A DNA stretch of 64,000 nucleotides from Bog-756 sp963824645 (GTDB lineage Bacteria > Actinomycetota > Acidimicrobiia > Acidimicrobiales > RAAP-2): assembly GCA_963824645.1 (NCBI GenBank), contig CAWGQC010000005.1, positions 558,001 through 622,000 on the forward strand, read 5' to 3'. Under the pieces are notes generated by a model, which saw nothing but the letters and a program-made list of their open reading frames with translations, had not been told where the DNA came from and searched no databases. The position numbers and the translations under genes were made by a program. Below are positions 32,716 through 41,071 of the stretch, piece after piece (the first letter of the stretch is position 1; the number at the start of each line of letters is the position of its first letter).

Positions 32716-33492
32716 ATGGGACGACTGGACGACAAGGTTGCGCTGATCACCGGGGCCGGCAGTGGCATCGGGCGGGTGGCGGCCAGCCTGTTCGCCGCCG
32801 AAGGGGCACGGGTGGTGGTGGCCGACATCGTCGGCGAGCAGGCCAGCCGGGTGGCGGCCGAGATCGTCGAGGCCGGGGGGGCGGCCGTCGCCGTGGTCGT
32901 CGATGTGGCCGACGAGAGTCAGGTGGCGGACATGGTCGCCGCGGCGGTGGACACCTACGGTTCGCTCGACGTCCTCTTCAACAACGCCGGCATCTTTCCC
33001 GACGACGACGGCGGCGTCCTCGACACCCCCCCTGAAACCTGGCAGCGGGTGATGGATGTCAATCTCCGAGGGGTGTGGTTCGGTTGCCGGGCTGCCGTGC
33101 CGGCCATGCTGGCCTCCGGTGGCGGCTCCATCGTCAATGTCGCCTCCTTTGTGGCCCTGATGGGAGCGGCCACCGCCCAGATCGCCTACACCGCGTCCAA
33201 AGGAGGGGTGCTGGCCATGACCCGCGAGCTGGCCGTGGAGTACGCCCGTCAGGGGATCCGGGCCAACTCGATATGTCCGGGTCCGATCGAGACCCCACTG
33301 CTGGCCGAGTTGCTGGCCGACCCGGCCCGGCGCCACCGCCGGCTCGTCCACATCCCGATGGGGCGGTTCGGTCGACCGGAGGAGATCGCCCGGGCCGCCC
33401 TGTTCCTGGCCTCCGACGACGCCTCCTTCGTGACCGGATCGGCCCTGGTGGTCGACGGCGGCATCACCGCCGCCTACGTAACCCCGGAGTAG
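32716..33492 (+). CDS. Short-chain dehydrogenase/reductase (SDR)
   Basis: The 258-residue protein starts at ATG 32716, five bases after GGAGG, with MGRLDDKVALITGAGSGIG. It has the glycine-rich TGxxxGIG nucleotide loop, NNAG, a Ser in VNVASFVA, the Y-x-x-x-K pair in AYTASKGG, and PGPIETPL. It is a classical SDR, likely NAD-dependent because an Asp follows strand 2 (VVVADI). The substrate is unknown. It is co-directional with the GS-like gene 38 bases downstream. Confidence 0.88.
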   Translation: MGRLDDKVALITGAGSGIGRVAASLFAAEGARVVVADIVGEQASRVAAEIVEAGGAAVAVVVDVADESQVADMVAAAVDTYGSLDVLFNNAGIFPDDDGGVLDTPPETWQRVMDVNLRGVWFGCRAAVPAMLASGGGSIVNVASFVALMGAATAQIAYTASKGGVLAMTRELAVEYARQGIRANSICPGPIETPLLAELLADPARRHRRLVHIPMGRFGRPEEIARAALFLASDDASFVTGSALVVDGGITAAYVTPE

Positions 33493-33530
33493 GGCTGGAC
33501 GACCGGACGGCACTGGGTCAGAGTTCTGAG

Positions 33531-34898
33531 ATGCTGACCCTCGAGACGCTCCCCCACCAGATCCAAGCCGGCGATGTGGACACGGTGGTGGTCGCCTTTC
33601 CCGATATGTACGGGAGGCCGGTGGGTAAGCGGGTCACCGGCGCCTATTTCCTCGACCACGTGCAGCACGGCGGCATCGAGGTGTGCGACTACCTGCTGGC
33701 TTCGGACATCGACATGACGCCTCTGCCTGGGTTCGCGTTCGCCGGGTGGGACACCGGGTACGGCGATCTCCACGCGGTGGTCGACCCCCAGACGGTCCGG
33801 CCCCTGCCGTGGCTGCCGGGCAGCGTCATGGTCCTGTGCGATCTTCTGACCATGAACGGCCAACCGGTCGAGGTCTCGCCTCGACGCATCCTGCGCCGAC
33901 AGATCGAGCGGGCGGCGGGGCTCGGGCTCGAGATCAAATGCGCCACCGAGCTCGAGTTCTACCTGTTCCGCGACTCATTCGAGGAGGCGGCGGCCAAACG
34001 CTGGCACGGGCTGGTCCCCCATGCCGGCACGGTGGAGGACTACCAGCTCCTGCAGACATCGGCCGATGAGTACGTCATCGGCCAGGTGCGTCGCCAGATG
34101 CTCGAGGCCGGCATCCCCATCGAATTCTCCAAAGGGGAGGCGGGGGCCGGCCAGCACGAGATCAACGTCACCTACGGGGGCGCGCTGGAGGTCGCCGACC
34201 GTCATCTGGTGTTCAAGAACGGAGTCAAGGAGATCGCTGCCGGGTTGGGCCGGGCCGCCAGCTTCATGGCCAAGTGGTCGATGGACAGCGCCGGATCCTC
34301 GTGCCACATCCACGCCAGCCTGTGGGACAGCACCTCGGGCCAAGCCCTGATGGCTCCGGAGGAAGGCGACACGGGCGGCTCGGCCCTGTCGGTGGTGGGC
34401 CGCCAGTTCCTGGCCGGCCAACTCCGGGCCGCCGCCCAGTTGGCCTGGTGCTTCGCACCCACCGTCAACTCCTACCGACGCTATGTCCCCGATTCGTGGG
34501 CACCGACGGCGGTGGTGTGGGGCGAGGACAACCGCACCTGTGGCTTCCGGACGGTGGGGAGTGGTGCCGGTCGCCGGGTGGAGAACCGCATGCCGGGCGC
34601 AGACGTGAACCCCTACCTGGCCCTGGCCGCCACCATTGCCGGCGGGCTGTGGGGCATCGAGCACGAGCTCATCCTCGAGCCGGCCTTCACCGGTAACGCC
34701 TACCGGGCCCCCGATGTGGACCGCATCCCCACCACCCTGGTCGAAGCGGTCGAGCTCCTGGAGGGCAGCGAAGTGGCCGCCCAGTCCTTCGGCTCCGACG
34801 TCCACGACCATCTGGTCAACGTCGCCCGTCAGGAATGGGCGTCGGCCAACCGGACCGTCACCGACTGGGAATTGGCCCGCAACTTCGAGCGCATCTGA
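33531..34898 (+). CDS. Glutamine-synthetase-like gamma-glutamyl-amine ligase (PuuA/GlnA3 type)
   Basis: The 455-residue protein starts at ATG 33531. GS-family landmarks are ATELEFYLF, GQHEINVTYG, SSCHIHASLWD (ATP and metal site), NSYRRYVP and ENRMPGADVNPYLALA. It lacks the usual order of the adenylylation segment and resembles gamma-glutamylpolyamine synthetases rather than assimilatory GlnA. With the adjacent PuuD-like hydrolase and ALDH it likely opens a route for breaking down putrescine or a related amine. An ethanolamine or monoamine substrate is also possible. Confidence 0.85.
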   Translation: MLTLETLPHQIQAGDVDTVVVAFPDMYGRPVGKRVTGAYFLDHVQHGGIEVCDYLLASDIDMTPLPGFAFAGWDTGYGDLHAVVDPQTVRPLPWLPGSVMVLCDLLTMNGQPVEVSPRRILRRQIERAAGLGLEIKCATELEFYLFRDSFEEAAAKRWHGLVPHAGTVEDYQLLQTSADEYVIGQVRRQMLEAGIPIEFSKGEAGAGQHEINVTYGGALEVADRHLVFKNGVKEIAAGLGRAASFMAKWSMDSAGSSCHIHASLWDSTSGQALMAPEEGDTGGSALSVVGRQFLAGQLRAAAQLAWCFAPTVNSYRRYVPDSWAPTAVVWGEDNRTCGFRTVGSGAGRRVENRMPGADVNPYLALAATIAGGLWGIEHELILEPAFTGNAYRAPDVDRIPTTLVEAVELLEGSEVAAQSFGSDVHDHLVNVARQEWASANRTVTDWELARNFERI

Positions 34899-34941
34899 GC
34901 GCTCCCCTGGCCCCGCCTGTCCGACGCGCCATGATGGCGTC

Positions 34942-36216
34942 ATGACCACGAGCCGTGAATCGGCGCGCCTGGTGCACCGGGGGTCCGGTGTGACCGGTGC
35001 ACCGGTGGTGTCCGTGTGCCTGCCGGTGATGACCGCCGCCGAACGGGCCCTCGGGTGCGTCGATTCATTGACCCCAGTCATGCAGCAGGGTCTGGCCGAG
35101 GTGGTTGTGATGGCCAACGGGCTCTCGGTGGCCGAGCGGAGAACGCTGGATGGGCGTGACGACATCGTGCTGGTGCGGAGTGGGACCAATCTCGGTTTCG
35201 CCGGAGGGAACAACCTCGCCGCCGTTCACGCCCGTGGTCGCTACCTGCTCCTCCTCAACGACGACAGCACCGTGGCCGCCGGTTACGTCGAGCGACTGCT
35301 GGCCACGGCCGAAGGCGATCCCACCATCGGTGCGGTGGGTGGCCGCATCCTTTCGGCCGATGGGTCACTGCAGGAGGCCGGCTCGGTGCTGTGGCGCGAC
35401 GGGTGGGCCACCCATGTAGGTGCCGGCCTGCCTGGCGACACCGACCACTTCGCCTACGTACGCGACGTGGACTACGCCTCGGCCAATGGACTACTGGTGC
35501 GACGGAGCGCCTGGGATGCGGTGGGCGGATTCGATGAGGGGTACTTCCCCGCCTATTTCGAGGACGCCGATCTGTGCCTGACCCTGCGCCGTCACCACTA
35601 CCGGGTGGTCTACGAGCCCCGGGCCCGTCTCACCCATCTCGAGGGGCAGAGCACGTCGCGGCGGTACCGGAACTTCCTCCTCCGTCACAACCGTGAGCGC
35701 TTCGTGGCCACATGGCGCGACGAGCTGGCCGTCCGGGCGTGCCGTCCGGCCCACCCCGATGCGGTCACTGTCGAGCGCGCCGTCCACCGGGCCCGGGGCG
35801 CTCCGCCCCGGGTGCTGGTGGTGGGCGGACCGACGGCCGCCAACGGCGACACGCGCCTGGTGGATGTGGCCGAACGGATGGCCCGTCGGGGGTGGGCGGT
35901 CACTCTGGTCCCGGTGGTCGAGGACCCAACGTCGACCGGCCCGGGGCACCCCGACCGGCAGAATGGACTGGTCGATGCCGGGGTGGACCGCCGGAGGAGC
36001 ACGGCCGAGGCGCTGTCCACCCTCGGGACCGACTTCGAGGCGGTGGTCACCGATCGGCCCGGCGGAGTGCCCTTCCCGATCCACCGCTCCGACGGTACGG
36101 CGGCGCCGGTCGTGAGCCTCTCGCCGGTCGACGGTCCGGCCGGCGTCGCATCGGTCGTCGACCAGGTGGGCCGGTCGGCCCGTCGGACGCCGGTGGCTCG
36201 GGACAGGCCAAAGTGA
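34942..36216 (+). CDS. GT2 glycosyltransferase (rhamnosyltransferase-like) with degenerate C-terminal domain
   Basis: The 424-residue protein starts at ATG 34942. Residues about 20-250 form a GT2 domain: VVSVCLPVMT, NLGFAGGNN, LLLNDDST as the DxD-type motif, AVGGRIL, and GFDEGYFPAYFEDADLCL, typical of WbbL-like rhamnosyltransferases. Residues about 285-424 start a Rossmann-type fold (RVLVVGGPTAANGDTRLVD) that resembles the first half of a GT-B domain but stops short. It is followed by the coiled-coil gene and a GT4 gene. Confidence 0.82.
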   Translation: MTTSRESARLVHRGSGVTGAPVVSVCLPVMTAAERALGCVDSLTPVMQQGLAEVVVMANGLSVAERRTLDGRDDIVLVRSGTNLGFAGGNNLAAVHARGRYLLLLNDDSTVAAGYVERLLATAEGDPTIGAVGGRILSADGSLQEAGSVLWRDGWATHVGAGLPGDTDHFAYVRDVDYASANGLLVRRSAWDAVGGFDEGYFPAYFEDADLCLTLRRHHYRVVYEPRARLTHLEGQSTSRRYRNFLLRHNRERFVATWRDELAVRACRPAHPDAVTVERAVHRARGAPPRVLVVGGPTAANGDTRLVDVAERMARRGWAVTLVPVVEDPTSTGPGHPDRQNGLVDAGVDRRRSTAEALSTLGTDFEAVVTDRPGGVPFPIHRSDGTAAPVVSLSPVDGPAGVASVVDQVGRSARRTPVARDRPK

Positions 36217-36235
36217 CCGCCGGTATCCTCCAGTG

Positions 36236-36511
36236 ATGACCGCCAAGGAGCCGGAGGAGCGGACCGGCGTCGGGCACCAGCCCACCGACGCTCGCATCGG
36301 CCAGCTCGAAGAGGAGCTCGAGGTGGCCGCCGAACAGCGCGATCAGTCCGCTCGGGAGCTCCGCGCCGCCAAAGACGAGATCCGGGTCAAGGACGCCTAC
36401 ATCGGCTCTCTGGAGGCCGACCTCGACTCCCTGTCGGCCCGCCTCGATGCGTTCCCTCAGGTCCGGGCCAAGGTGTGGTTGTCCGGTCTCCGTCGGCGGA
36501 TGGGACGGTGA
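36236..36511 (+). CDS. Small coiled-coil protein
   Basis: The 91-residue protein is mostly heptad-type acidic and basic helix (IGQLEEELEVAAEQRDQ and IGSLEADLDSLSARLDA) with a basic C-terminal tail, LSGLRRRMGR. ATG 36236 is used; a GTG three bases earlier is possible. It sits between two glycosyltransferase genes. Similar coiled-coil segments occur inside large actinobacterial glycosyltransferases, so it may link or scaffold them. Function unknown. Confidence 0.7.
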   Translation: MTAKEPEERTGVGHQPTDARIGQLEEELEVAAEQRDQSARELRAAKDEIRVKDAYIGSLEADLDSLSARLDAFPQVRAKVWLSGLRRRMGR

Positions 36512-36608
36512 CCGTCGCGTCGACCGTCACCTGGACGGTCAGTTCGACTGCCCGGCGGGCGCGCCCGTTACCGCGCTGGTGAGCGACCCCGGTGGCCCGG
36601 CCACACCG

Positions 36609-37859
36609 ATGAGGATACTGGTGGTCGGCGAGGACTATCCCTGGCCGGCCAACCGTGGCGGACTGATCCGGTTGGGGAACATCGTCGAAGCCCTTTCCGA
36701 ACTGGGCGAGGTTGACCTGTTCACTCTGTATGACTGGCGTCGGAACTCGTTTCCGGTACCCGATGGCGTTCGCCTGGCCCGACGGGAGATGACCCTCTAC
36801 CCCACATCGGACAGGGCGGTCCGATGGCGTGCCGCCTGGATGACCCACCGTGACCTACCGCTCGAAGTGGCCATGCGAGCCCACGACGCCGGGCCCCGCC
36901 GTCGCTTCGAAGCCTGGGCGGCGGACCACTACGAGGCGGTGTGGTTCGATACGGCTGCCGTTTTCCACTGGCTCGGTCGGCCCCGCCTGGGACCCACGAT
37001 CATCGACTTCGATGACTTCGAGGACGAAAAGGCGATGCAGTGGGCTCGGGCACGGGGTGACGACCGAGGCCGGGGCGGTGGCGCCTGGCTCCGCACCCGA
37101 GCGGCGGTGGTCCAGGCCGTCATGAACGCACACCGGTGGCGCAACCTGCAAGCTTCCGTGGCGTCTCAGGTGGAGCGGGTGGTGGTGTGCACAGAGGCGG
37201 ATGCCCGCCGGGCCGGATTCTCCAACGCCGTGGTCCTCCCCAACAGCTACCCTCGGCCCCTCCGGCCGGCCGGAGCGGACGGAGCCGCCGGGCCACGAGC
37301 GCCGGCCCACCCACCCACCATTCTCCTCCAGGGCACGCTCACCTACGCCCCCAACATGGATGCCGTGGCATGGCTGATGGATCGGGTGGCACCCAGCCTG
37401 TGGGCCCGCTGGCCACGGGTCGAGATCCGTCTGGTCGGCCATCCCGCCCCCGGCGTGCAGCGCTGGAACCGTCCCCCCGCCGTCACCGTGGTCGGAAGGG
37501 TGCCCGACATGGAACCAGAGCTGGCGCGGGCGGACATGGCCGTCGTCCCCCTACGGGTGGGAAGCGGCACCCGTATCAAGATCCTCGAGTCCTTCGCCCA
37601 CCGGATTCCGGTGGTGTCCACCACCCTGGGCGCCGAGGGACTGGAGGTCGAGGACGGGGTCCACCTGCTGGTGGCCGACGACCCCGACGACTTCGCCGCC
37701 GCCTGTGGGCGGCTGTTGACCGACGTCGGCCTGCGCACACGCTTGGTCGATGCAGCCGAGGACCTCTACCTGGAGCGCTACCAGTGGGCATCGGCCAAGC
37801 ACCGGATCGGCCGGATCATCGCTGAGCTGACCGGTCCTCGACAGCAGGCTGATCCTTGA
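36609..37859 (+). CDS. GT4-family glycosyltransferase
   Basis: The 416-residue protein starts at ATG 36609 (MRILVVGEDYPWPANRGG); the frame extends 54 codons upstream without similarity. It has the GT-B opening with a GG loop, a central LQGTLTYAPNMDAVAWL that starts the second Rossmann domain, and the donor-site region PLRVGSGTRIKILESFA with HRIPVVSTTLGAEGL, as in the GT4 sugar transferase family. It likely adds a sugar to a surface polysaccharide. It is the last of a three-gene rightward set before the leuA leader. Confidence 0.87.
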   Translation: MRILVVGEDYPWPANRGGLIRLGNIVEALSELGEVDLFTLYDWRRNSFPVPDGVRLARREMTLYPTSDRAVRWRAAWMTHRDLPLEVAMRAHDAGPRRRFEAWAADHYEAVWFDTAAVFHWLGRPRLGPTIIDFDDFEDEKAMQWARARGDDRGRGGGAWLRTRAAVVQAVMNAHRWRNLQASVASQVERVVVCTEADARRAGFSNAVVLPNSYPRPLRPAGADGAAGPRAPAHPPTILLQGTLTYAPNMDAVAWLMDRVAPSLWARWPRVEIRLVGHPAPGVQRWNRPPAVTVVGRVPDMEPELARADMAVVPLRVGSGTRIKILESFAHRIPVVSTTLGAEGLEVEDGVHLLVADDPDDFAAACGRLLTDVGLRTRLVDAAEDLYLERYQWASAKHRIGRIIAELTGPRQQADP

Positions 37860-37915
37860 CGCCGGCGGCGACACCTGCCAGCATTGGTGGTGATGCACTC
37901 AGCGCCGGCAGCACC

Positions 37916-37921
37916 TAAGAA
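37916..37921 (+). promoter_or_regulatory. Possible -10 element for a leaderless leuA leader transcript
   Basis: TAAGAA lies seven bases upstream of the leader-peptide ATG, the spacing expected if transcription starts at the A of that ATG. No ribosome site precedes the ATG, which agrees with leaderless translation. No good -35 was found. Confidence 0.3.
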
Positions 37922-37928
37922 CCCAGAC

Positions 37929-37955
37929 ATGTACGCGGAGCTTCTCCTTACCTGA
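37929..37955 (+). CDS. Leucine leader peptide of leuA
   Basis: A nine-codon frame reads MYAELLLT then TGA, with three consecutive Leu codons (CTT CTC CTT); CTT looks uncommon for Leu in this GC-rich window. It is followed by a 9-bp stem and a U-tract terminator, and then by leuA. This is the layout of ribosome-mediated attenuation: when charged tRNA-Leu is scarce, the ribosome stalls at the Leu codons and the terminator does not form. Leader peptides of this type ahead of leuA have been predicted in other Actinobacteria. Confidence 0.8.
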   Translation: MYAELLLT

Positions 37956-37956
37956 C

Positions 37957-37980
37957 GGCGAACGCCCCATCGCGTTCGCC
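37957..37980 (+). promoter_or_regulatory. Leader stem (pause or anti-antiterminator) of leuA
   Basis: GGCGAACGC (37957-37965) and GCGTTCGCC (37972-37980) form a perfect 9-bp stem starting two bases after the leader stop. A ribosome stalled on the Leu codons would cover its left arm. Confidence 0.7.
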
Positions 37981-37985
37981 CGCAA

Positions 37986-38017
37986 CCTCCTGAGCCGAAT
38001 CGGCCAGGGGGTTTTTT
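37986..38017 (+). terminator. Intrinsic terminator in the leuA leader (attenuator)
   Basis: CCTCCTG, then GCCG-AAT-CGGC, then CAGGGGG form a nearly continuous stem (one unpaired A, one G-U pair), followed directly by TTTTTT at 38012-38017. It is the only hairpin in the window with a proper U tract and stands 73 bases before the leuA start, so it should control read-through into leuA. Confidence 0.85.
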
Positions 38018-38090
38018 AGTGGCCGGGCGCCGATGGGTCCGAGCCGGCCCGATCACCATCCGAACCACCCCTACACCGGGAGCACGACAG

Positions 38091-39869
38091 ATGAGCCACA
38101 ACCCCTCCCCCGCCGGTCCGACAGGCACCGAAGGCGCACCACCCCGCCTCGACATGCCCTGCGACGTCTCGCCCATGCCGTTCCACCTCTACCGGCCCTA
38201 CCGGCCGCTCACCCTTCCCGACCGCACCTGGCCCGACCGCGACATCACCCGAGCGCCGCGGTGGGCCAGTGTGGACCTGCGGGACGGCAACCAGGCCCTG
38301 GTCGACCCCATGGACTCCGAACGCAAACTCAAGCTGTTCGAGACGCTGGTCGACATCGGCTTCAAGGAGATCGAGGTCGGTTTCCCCTCGGCATCGCAGA
38401 CCGATTTCGACTTCCAGCGCCAGATCATCGACCACGGCCTCATCCCGGACGATGTGACCATCCAGGTACTGGTCCAGTGTCGCGAGGAGCTCATCGAGCG
38501 CACCTTCGAATCGTTGGCCGGAGCCCCCCGGGCCATCGTCCACTTCTACAATTCGACATCCGAGCTCCAACGCCGGGTGGTGTTCGGCCTCGATCGGGCC
38601 GGCATCATCGATATCGCCGTCAACGCCGCCCACCTGTGCAAGAAGTTCGAGTCCTCGGTACCCGGCACCGACATCCGCTACGAATACTCCCCCGAGAGCT
38701 TCACCGGTACCGAGCCGGACTTCGCCGTCGAGATCTGTGAAGCGGTGATGGGCGTGATCGAGCCCACCCCCGAGCGGCCCATCATCATCAACCTCCCCAA
38801 CACGGTGGAGATGTACGGCCCCAACGTCTACGCCGACGTCATCGAATGGTTCGGTCGGAACATCGCCAACCGGGACGCCATCATCCTCAGCCTGCATCCT
38901 CACAACGACCGGGGCACGGCTGTGGCCGCCGCCGAGTTGGCCGTAATGGCCGGTGCCGACCGGGTGGAGGGCACTCTGTTCGGCAACGGGGAGCGCACCG
39001 GCAACGTCGACGTGGTGACCCTGGCCATGAACCTGTTCTCGCAGGGCGTCGATCCCGCCCTCGACTTCAGCGATATCGACCGGGTGCGCCGGGTGGCCGA
39101 GTTCGCCACCCGGATGCCGGTCCATCCACGTCATCCCTACGCCGGTGACCTGGTCTACACCGCCTTCTCCGGATCCCATCAGGATGCGATCAAGAAGGGC
39201 TTCGCCGCCCTGGGCGACGACTACGACCACTGGGAGGTGCCGTACCTGCCCATCGACCCGAGCCACACCGGCCGAACCTATGAGGCCATCATTCAAGTGA
39301 ACAGTCAGTCCGGCAAGGGCGGGGTGGCCTACATCATGGACACGGAGCACGGGCTGGATCTCCCCCGTCGGCTCCAGATGGAGTTCTCCAAGACCGTGCA
39401 GGCGGTGACCGAGGACAGCGGGACGGTCATCCGGCCCGGTGAGATGTGGGACGTATTCTCACGGACCTACCTGGCCGACGACGCCGACGTGCGCTTGATC
39501 GGGAGCGAGGTCACCACCGGCGGCCGGCGCACCACGGTGACCGCCCAGTTACTGGTTGACGGCGAACCCCGCACGGTGATGGGCGAAGGCAACGGCCCCA
39601 TCGACGCCCTGGTCGGAGCGCTCCGGGCCGAGCTCGGTGTCGAGTTCGGGGTCAAGGACTACAGCGAGCACGCCCTCACCGCCGGCAGTGAAGCATCGGC
39701 CGTGGCCTATGTGGAGGCGGAGGGACCGGACGGATCGACCTGGTGGGGGGTGGGCATGGACTCGAGCATCCTCGAAGCCTCTCTCCACGCCGTGGTCAGT
39801 GCGGCTGACCGGGCCCGCAAGCGAAGTTTGGCCCCCCGTCGCCGGCATGTCCCCGCTCAGGCGCCGTAG
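38091..39869 (+). CDS. leuA: 2-isopropylmalate synthase LeuA
   Basis: LeuA condenses acetyl-CoA with 2-ketoisovalerate, the first committed step to leucine. The 592-residue protein starts at ATG 38091; a GTG at 38019 lies inside the U tract region and is unlikely. Landmarks are SVDLRDGNQAL (metal Asp and catalytic Arg), the HPHNDRGTAVA metal-binding histidines, and GNGERTGNVDVV. The C-terminal 130 residues form the regulatory domain that binds leucine. The length suits the long actinobacterial-type enzyme. Expression is probably set by the leader at 37929-38017. Its last 13 bases overlap the convergent sulfotransferase. Confidence 0.95.
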   Translation: MSHNPSPAGPTGTEGAPPRLDMPCDVSPMPFHLYRPYRPLTLPDRTWPDRDITRAPRWASVDLRDGNQALVDPMDSERKLKLFETLVDIGFKEIEVGFPSASQTDFDFQRQIIDHGLIPDDVTIQVLVQCREELIERTFESLAGAPRAIVHFYNSTSELQRRVVFGLDRAGIIDIAVNAAHLCKKFESSVPGTDIRYEYSPESFTGTEPDFAVEICEAVMGVIEPTPERPIIINLPNTVEMYGPNVYADVIEWFGRNIANRDAIILSLHPHNDRGTAVAAAELAVMAGADRVEGTLFGNGERTGNVDVVTLAMNLFSQGVDPALDFSDIDRVRRVAEFATRMPVHPRHPYAGDLVYTAFSGSHQDAIKKGFAALGDDYDHWEVPYLPIDPSHTGRTYEAIIQVNSQSGKGGVAYIMDTEHGLDLPRRLQMEFSKTVQAVTEDSGTVIRPGEMWDVFSRTYLADDADVRLIGSEVTTGGRRTTVTAQLLVDGEPRTVMGEGNGPIDALVGALRAELGVEFGVKDYSEHALTAGSEASAVAYVEAEGPDGSTWWGVGMDSSILEASLHAVVSAADRARKRSLAPRRRHVPAQAP

Positions 39870-40762
39870 CCGAAGCGATCCAGGGCCCGGCGGATGTCCT
39901 CGTACTCGGCGTCGGTCAGATCGGCCCGCGGGGGTTCGTAGATCCGATCGAAGTCCGTCGGCCTCCGCACCCCGGCGATGACGTCACGGGTGGCGTCGGT
40001 CGGGGGCCGGCCCAAAAAGGCGGCGATCTCCTCGGCTACCGACTCCGGCTCCAGGACGGTCCGTTCGTGGCTCACGATGAGCGAGCGGGGCTGCCCGGCC
40101 AGAAAGTCGGCCACGGCCAGGTTGACCCGGGCCCAGTAAACCAATTGCCGGAGCTGGGGGTCCCGACTGTCGTCGGCCACGCCGAACAGCGAGCCCCAAT
40201 TGCTGAGCTGAAAGTCGTTGGCGCTCATGGCCATGGCCAGACCGTTGCGCACCACATGGATGTAGGACAGACCGGGGATCACGTCATACAGGGTGGGGAG
40301 GTAAACCAGCGTATTGGGTTCCTTCCAGGTCCACGGACCCGGTGAGGCACCGTCGGTGGCGCGGAACACCTTCCTCAGCTTGCGCACCCTCTGCGTACGG
40401 CGCAGGGTGCGCAGACCCACCCGCTTGATGCCGTGCTGGCCGTCATTGACCGGCAGCGAGAGACTGGCCCGGACCATGGGGAGCACCTCTGTCCGGAGCC
40501 CCCGGTGTCCTGTCCGCACCCGGACGAACACCCCGGCGGAGGCCCGGGCCAACGGGTGGTCGGCCGGGACGAGGCCCCGCACGTCCTGGTAGAAGTCCGG
40601 GCGCTTGAACAGCACGGTGAAGATCAGATCGTCCTTCGCTCGGGTGAGGTTGGTCCCCACCCGATAACCGAGGCTCTGCACCATCGAGGCGATGACGCGG
40701 GTGCCGCTCCCGCCCACACCGCCCACCGCTACCGGACCGCCGACGTCGGGTGCCACTGACAA
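39857..40762 (-). CDS. Sulfotransferase-family protein
   Basis: The 301-residue protein is best started at TTG 40762, six bases after AAAGGAG (41 residues longer or two codons shorter are alternatives at 40837 and GTG 40756). It has a P-loop-like PVAVGGVGGSGTRVIASM, WKEPNTLVYLP, and HVVRNGLAMAMSANDF as the nucleotide-binding 3' region. The first loop (GGVGGSGTR) departs from the PRSGTT form, so it belongs to a divergent branch. It converges on leuA and is divergent from the DGD glycosyltransferase-like gene. Confidence 0.72.
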   Translation of the reverse strand: MSVAPDVGGPVAVGGVGGSGTRVIASMVQSLGYRVGTNLTRAKDDLIFTVLFKRPDFYQDVRGLVPADHPLARASAGVFVRVRTGHRGLRTEVLPMVRASLSLPVNDGQHGIKRVGLRTLRRTQRVRKLRKVFRATDGASPGPWTWKEPNTLVYLPTLYDVIPGLSYIHVVRNGLAMAMSANDFQLSNWGSLFGVADDSRDPQLRQLVYWARVNLAVADFLAGQPRSLIVSHERTVLEPESVAEEIAAFLGRPPTDATRDVIAGVRRPTDFDRIYEPPRADLTDAEYEDIRRALDRFGYGA

Positions 40763-41071
40763 TCCAAACTCCTTTGCTGTTCCGGCCGCCCGGTCCTGTC
40801 GGGCGCCCCTCGGTCCGGGACTGTGCACCCTGCACACTAGAACGTGAGATCCCCAGGTTCACCCGACTCGTATCGACGCCTATCCCGTCCGCACGCCCTC
40901 ACCGTCTAACATCGAGCGGCACGTCCAGTCGGTAGGCTCGAGCGAGGGAGCAGTGTGGATGGAAGAGTCAGGGGGCGCTGCCGGCCGGGTAAAACCGACG
41001 AGGCCAGGGTGGCCCGAAGGCGACGCCCACCTCGGGAAGGGTCCGGACAGCCGAAACCACCGGGAGGACCG
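40763..41071. promoter_or_regulatory. Divergent spacer with TGTGCA-CCC-TGCACA dyad
   Basis: No gene is supported here. A perfect 6-3-6 dyad, TGTGCA CCC TGCACA, occupies 40822-40836, 60 bases upstream of the leftward sulfotransferase. Its symmetry suits a dimeric repressor. The rightward gene has GGGAGG at 41062-41067. Confidence 0.4.

Noticed and set aside
38016..39350. Leftward 444-codon frame antisense to leuA
   Set aside because: It covers leuA and has no recognisable family.
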